64,000 nucleotides of DNA from Algorimicrobium sp002414705 (GTDB lineage Bacteria; Bacteroidota; Bacteroidia; Flavobacteriales; Flavobacteriaceae). Made by a program: the position numbers and the translations under genes. Positions 62,920-64,000 of the stretch are shown here, one piece after another (positions within the stretch are counted from its first letter, which is position 1; each line of letters starts with the position of its first letter). The notes under the pieces are model-generated. The model was not told where the DNA came from. It did no database searches and saw nothing but the letters and a program-made list of their open reading frames with translations. The stretch spans positions 45,223-109,222 of the forward strand of contig CAXAUF010000005.1 in assembly GCA_963972425.1 (NCBI GenBank), written 5' to 3'.

Positions 62920-63986
62920 TGAAGAACAAAAAAAACATATTACATTTCGTATTTATTATCATTTTTTTAATGATGATACTAGCACCTAATGTAGTTATGT
63001 TTTTCAATTTGGAGACAACAGAAAATAATGAAAATAGGAAATTTGAAAAAGCACCAGAATTCAATTTAAAAAATCCGATTAATTCAATGACTCAATTTAA
63101 AAATTACTACACAGAAAACTTTGGATTAAAATCAACTTTAGTAAACAATTATATAGATTTTAAATTTAAAGTATTACACGAAACACCCATGCCAAATAAG
63201 GTTGTTAAAGGTTTAAACGACTGGTATTTTTTAGGAAACAGCTACAACAACACGCTTAATAACGCTTTTGGAAACAATACTTTCAATACAGATGAATTAC
63301 AAGAAGTTAGCAAAAAAATTTCAGAATTAAAAGCCTATTTAAACAACCAAAATATTGCATTTTATATCGTTGTTCCTCCTAATAAAAATAGTATTTATAA
63401 GGAGTTTTTACCGTTTCATTTTAAAGTTCATGAATCCAATTTAAGCGTTTTAAAAAACTATTTGAAAACGCATATAAATTTCGAAATCATTGATTTAACG
63501 GAAACCTTATTAGCCCAAAAATCTAAAACCCAACTATATTTAAAAACCGATTCTCATTGGAATGATTTTGGCGCATTTATTGGCTATCAAGAAACCATGA
63601 ATGTTATAAACCAAGACTTTAACATACCCGTTGTTACTTTAGAAGATTATGATATTCAGATAAAACCTGTAAAACAAGGCGATATTATAAAAATGATTAA
63701 TCTCAATATTGAAGAATCTGCCGCAACCTTCACAAAAAAAGCAACAGCAATCAATCCTGCAAATAATAACAATAATGATGATGAGAAACTTGTAATGCAT
63801 TACGATTCCTTCTCATATACTTGGATGCCTTTTTTTAATGAGAGTTTTAAAAATGTAAATTATGTTGACAACTACTATGTAAGCAAAAAAAATATTGAAG
63901 CAGAAAAACCGACTATCGTCATTTTCGAAATTGTTGAACGACATATTGATATGTTTCTTAATAAAAAAAGCCTCCTAGTAAACTAG
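62919..63986 (+). CDS. AlgJ/AlgX-like O-acetyltransferase (SGNH type)
   Basis: Exported or membrane-anchored protein of 355 residues: one N-terminal hydrophobic span (about 9-29), then an SGNH-like domain. The DxH pair is in YLKTDSHWNDFGAF (Asp and His of the triad) and the likely catalytic Ser in HYDSFSYTWMPFF, where the usual Gly before the Asp is Tyr. This is the pattern of alginate O-acetyltransferases AlgJ and AlgX, which take acetyl from an MBOAT partner. Its ATG overlaps the MBOAT stop (TAATG), so the two are translationally coupled. It is complete, ending 14 bases before the window edge. Confidence 0.88.
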   Translation: MKNKKNILHFVFIIIFLMMILAPNVVMFFNLETTENNENRKFEKAPEFNLKNPINSMTQFKNYYTENFGLKSTLVNNYIDFKFKVLHETPMPNKVVKGLNDWYFLGNSYNNTLNNAFGNNTFNTDELQEVSKKISELKAYLNNQNIAFYIVVPPNKNSIYKEFLPFHFKVHESNLSVLKNYLKTHINFEIIDLTETLLAQKSKTQLYLKTDSHWNDFGAFIGYQETMNVINQDFNIPVVTLEDYDIQIKPVKQGDIIKMINLNIEESAATFTKKATAINPANNNNNDDEKLVMHYDSFSYTWMPFFNESFKNVNYVDNYYVSKKNIEAEKPTIVIFEIVERHIDMFLNKKSLLVN

Positions 63987-63990
63987 AAGG
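63963..63990 (-). terminator. Probable terminator of a convergent gene beyond the window
   Basis: On the reverse strand the hairpin CCTTCTAG / CTAGGAGG (one mismatch, 4-base loop) is followed by C and seven T, inside the end of the AlgJ-like gene. It fits a reverse-strand gene outside the right edge. Confidence 0.6.
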
Positions 63991-64000
63991 AATCGTAATG

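Overview
The window is an AT-rich chromosomal segment of a member of the Bacteroidota, most likely a (marine) Flavobacteriaceae. Evidence: four TonB-dependent receptors, two type IX secretion (T9SS) cargo proteins plus the T9SS component PorZ, lipoproteins of flavobacterial families (DUF4270, M23), atpD-atpC standing apart from other ATP synthase genes, a type 2 isoleucyl-tRNA synthetase, and repeated use of the Bacteroidota -7 promoter element TAnnTTTG. I see no phage, transposase, CRISPR array, tRNA or rRNA. Most of it is core genome, so the interest lies in altered active sites, regulatory architecture and small intergenic elements.

Layout. 1-8.4 kb, minus strand: a truncated TonB receptor; an operon DUF3108 - tryptophan 2,3-dioxygenase - M23 lipoprotein - pgi; and hmgA-hppD of tyrosine degradation, with a structured element resembling the flavobacterial Flavo-1 RNA between them. 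8.6-12.7 kb: uvrC overlapping a patatin/beta-barrel gene. 12.8-15.7 kb, plus strand: a retropepsin-like protease - RimK - AstE/AspA trio followed by 5-formyl-THF cyclo-ligase. 15.9-21 kb: ileS - dksA-like, a small secreted protein, and lspA. 21-26.6 kb: panC - panD - flippase-like protein - esterase-fold protein - radA. 26.7-31 kb: a truncated GT5-like protein, a DUF4270 lipoprotein and glmS.

31-35.4 kb: a TonB receptor with an SGNH-hydrolase lipoprotein. 35.5-37.5 kb: atpD and atpC between two strong terminators. 37.6-42 kb: a sodium/solute symporter, a umuC-umuD pair and a DUF2975/HTH regulatory pair with a clear operator-promoter. 42.4-47.2 kb: a DUF2007 protein, a MocR-type regulator divergent from a vitamin-type TonB receptor, and a JmjC-like cupin protein. 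47.3-55.9 kb: two T9SS cargo proteins sharing one C-terminal module, with a small beta-barrel protein and recX between them. 55.9-61.4 kb: porZ - recO - TonB receptor. 61.5-64 kb: an MBOAT/AlgJ-like O-acetylation pair.

Themes: outer-membrane import and surface display; aromatic amino acid catabolism; DNA repair (uvrC, radA, umuC/umuD, recX, recO); and housekeeping metabolism (pgi, glmS, pantothenate, folate, ATP synthase). The most notable observations are an IleS with a GVHH in place of the HIGH motif, an esterase-fold protein whose nucleophile serine is aspartate, a MocR regulator whose PLP lysine position is glutamine, an M23 peptidase with HxC in place of HxH, the RimK trio, and the DUF2975 operator with two palindromic repeats flanking the -7 element.
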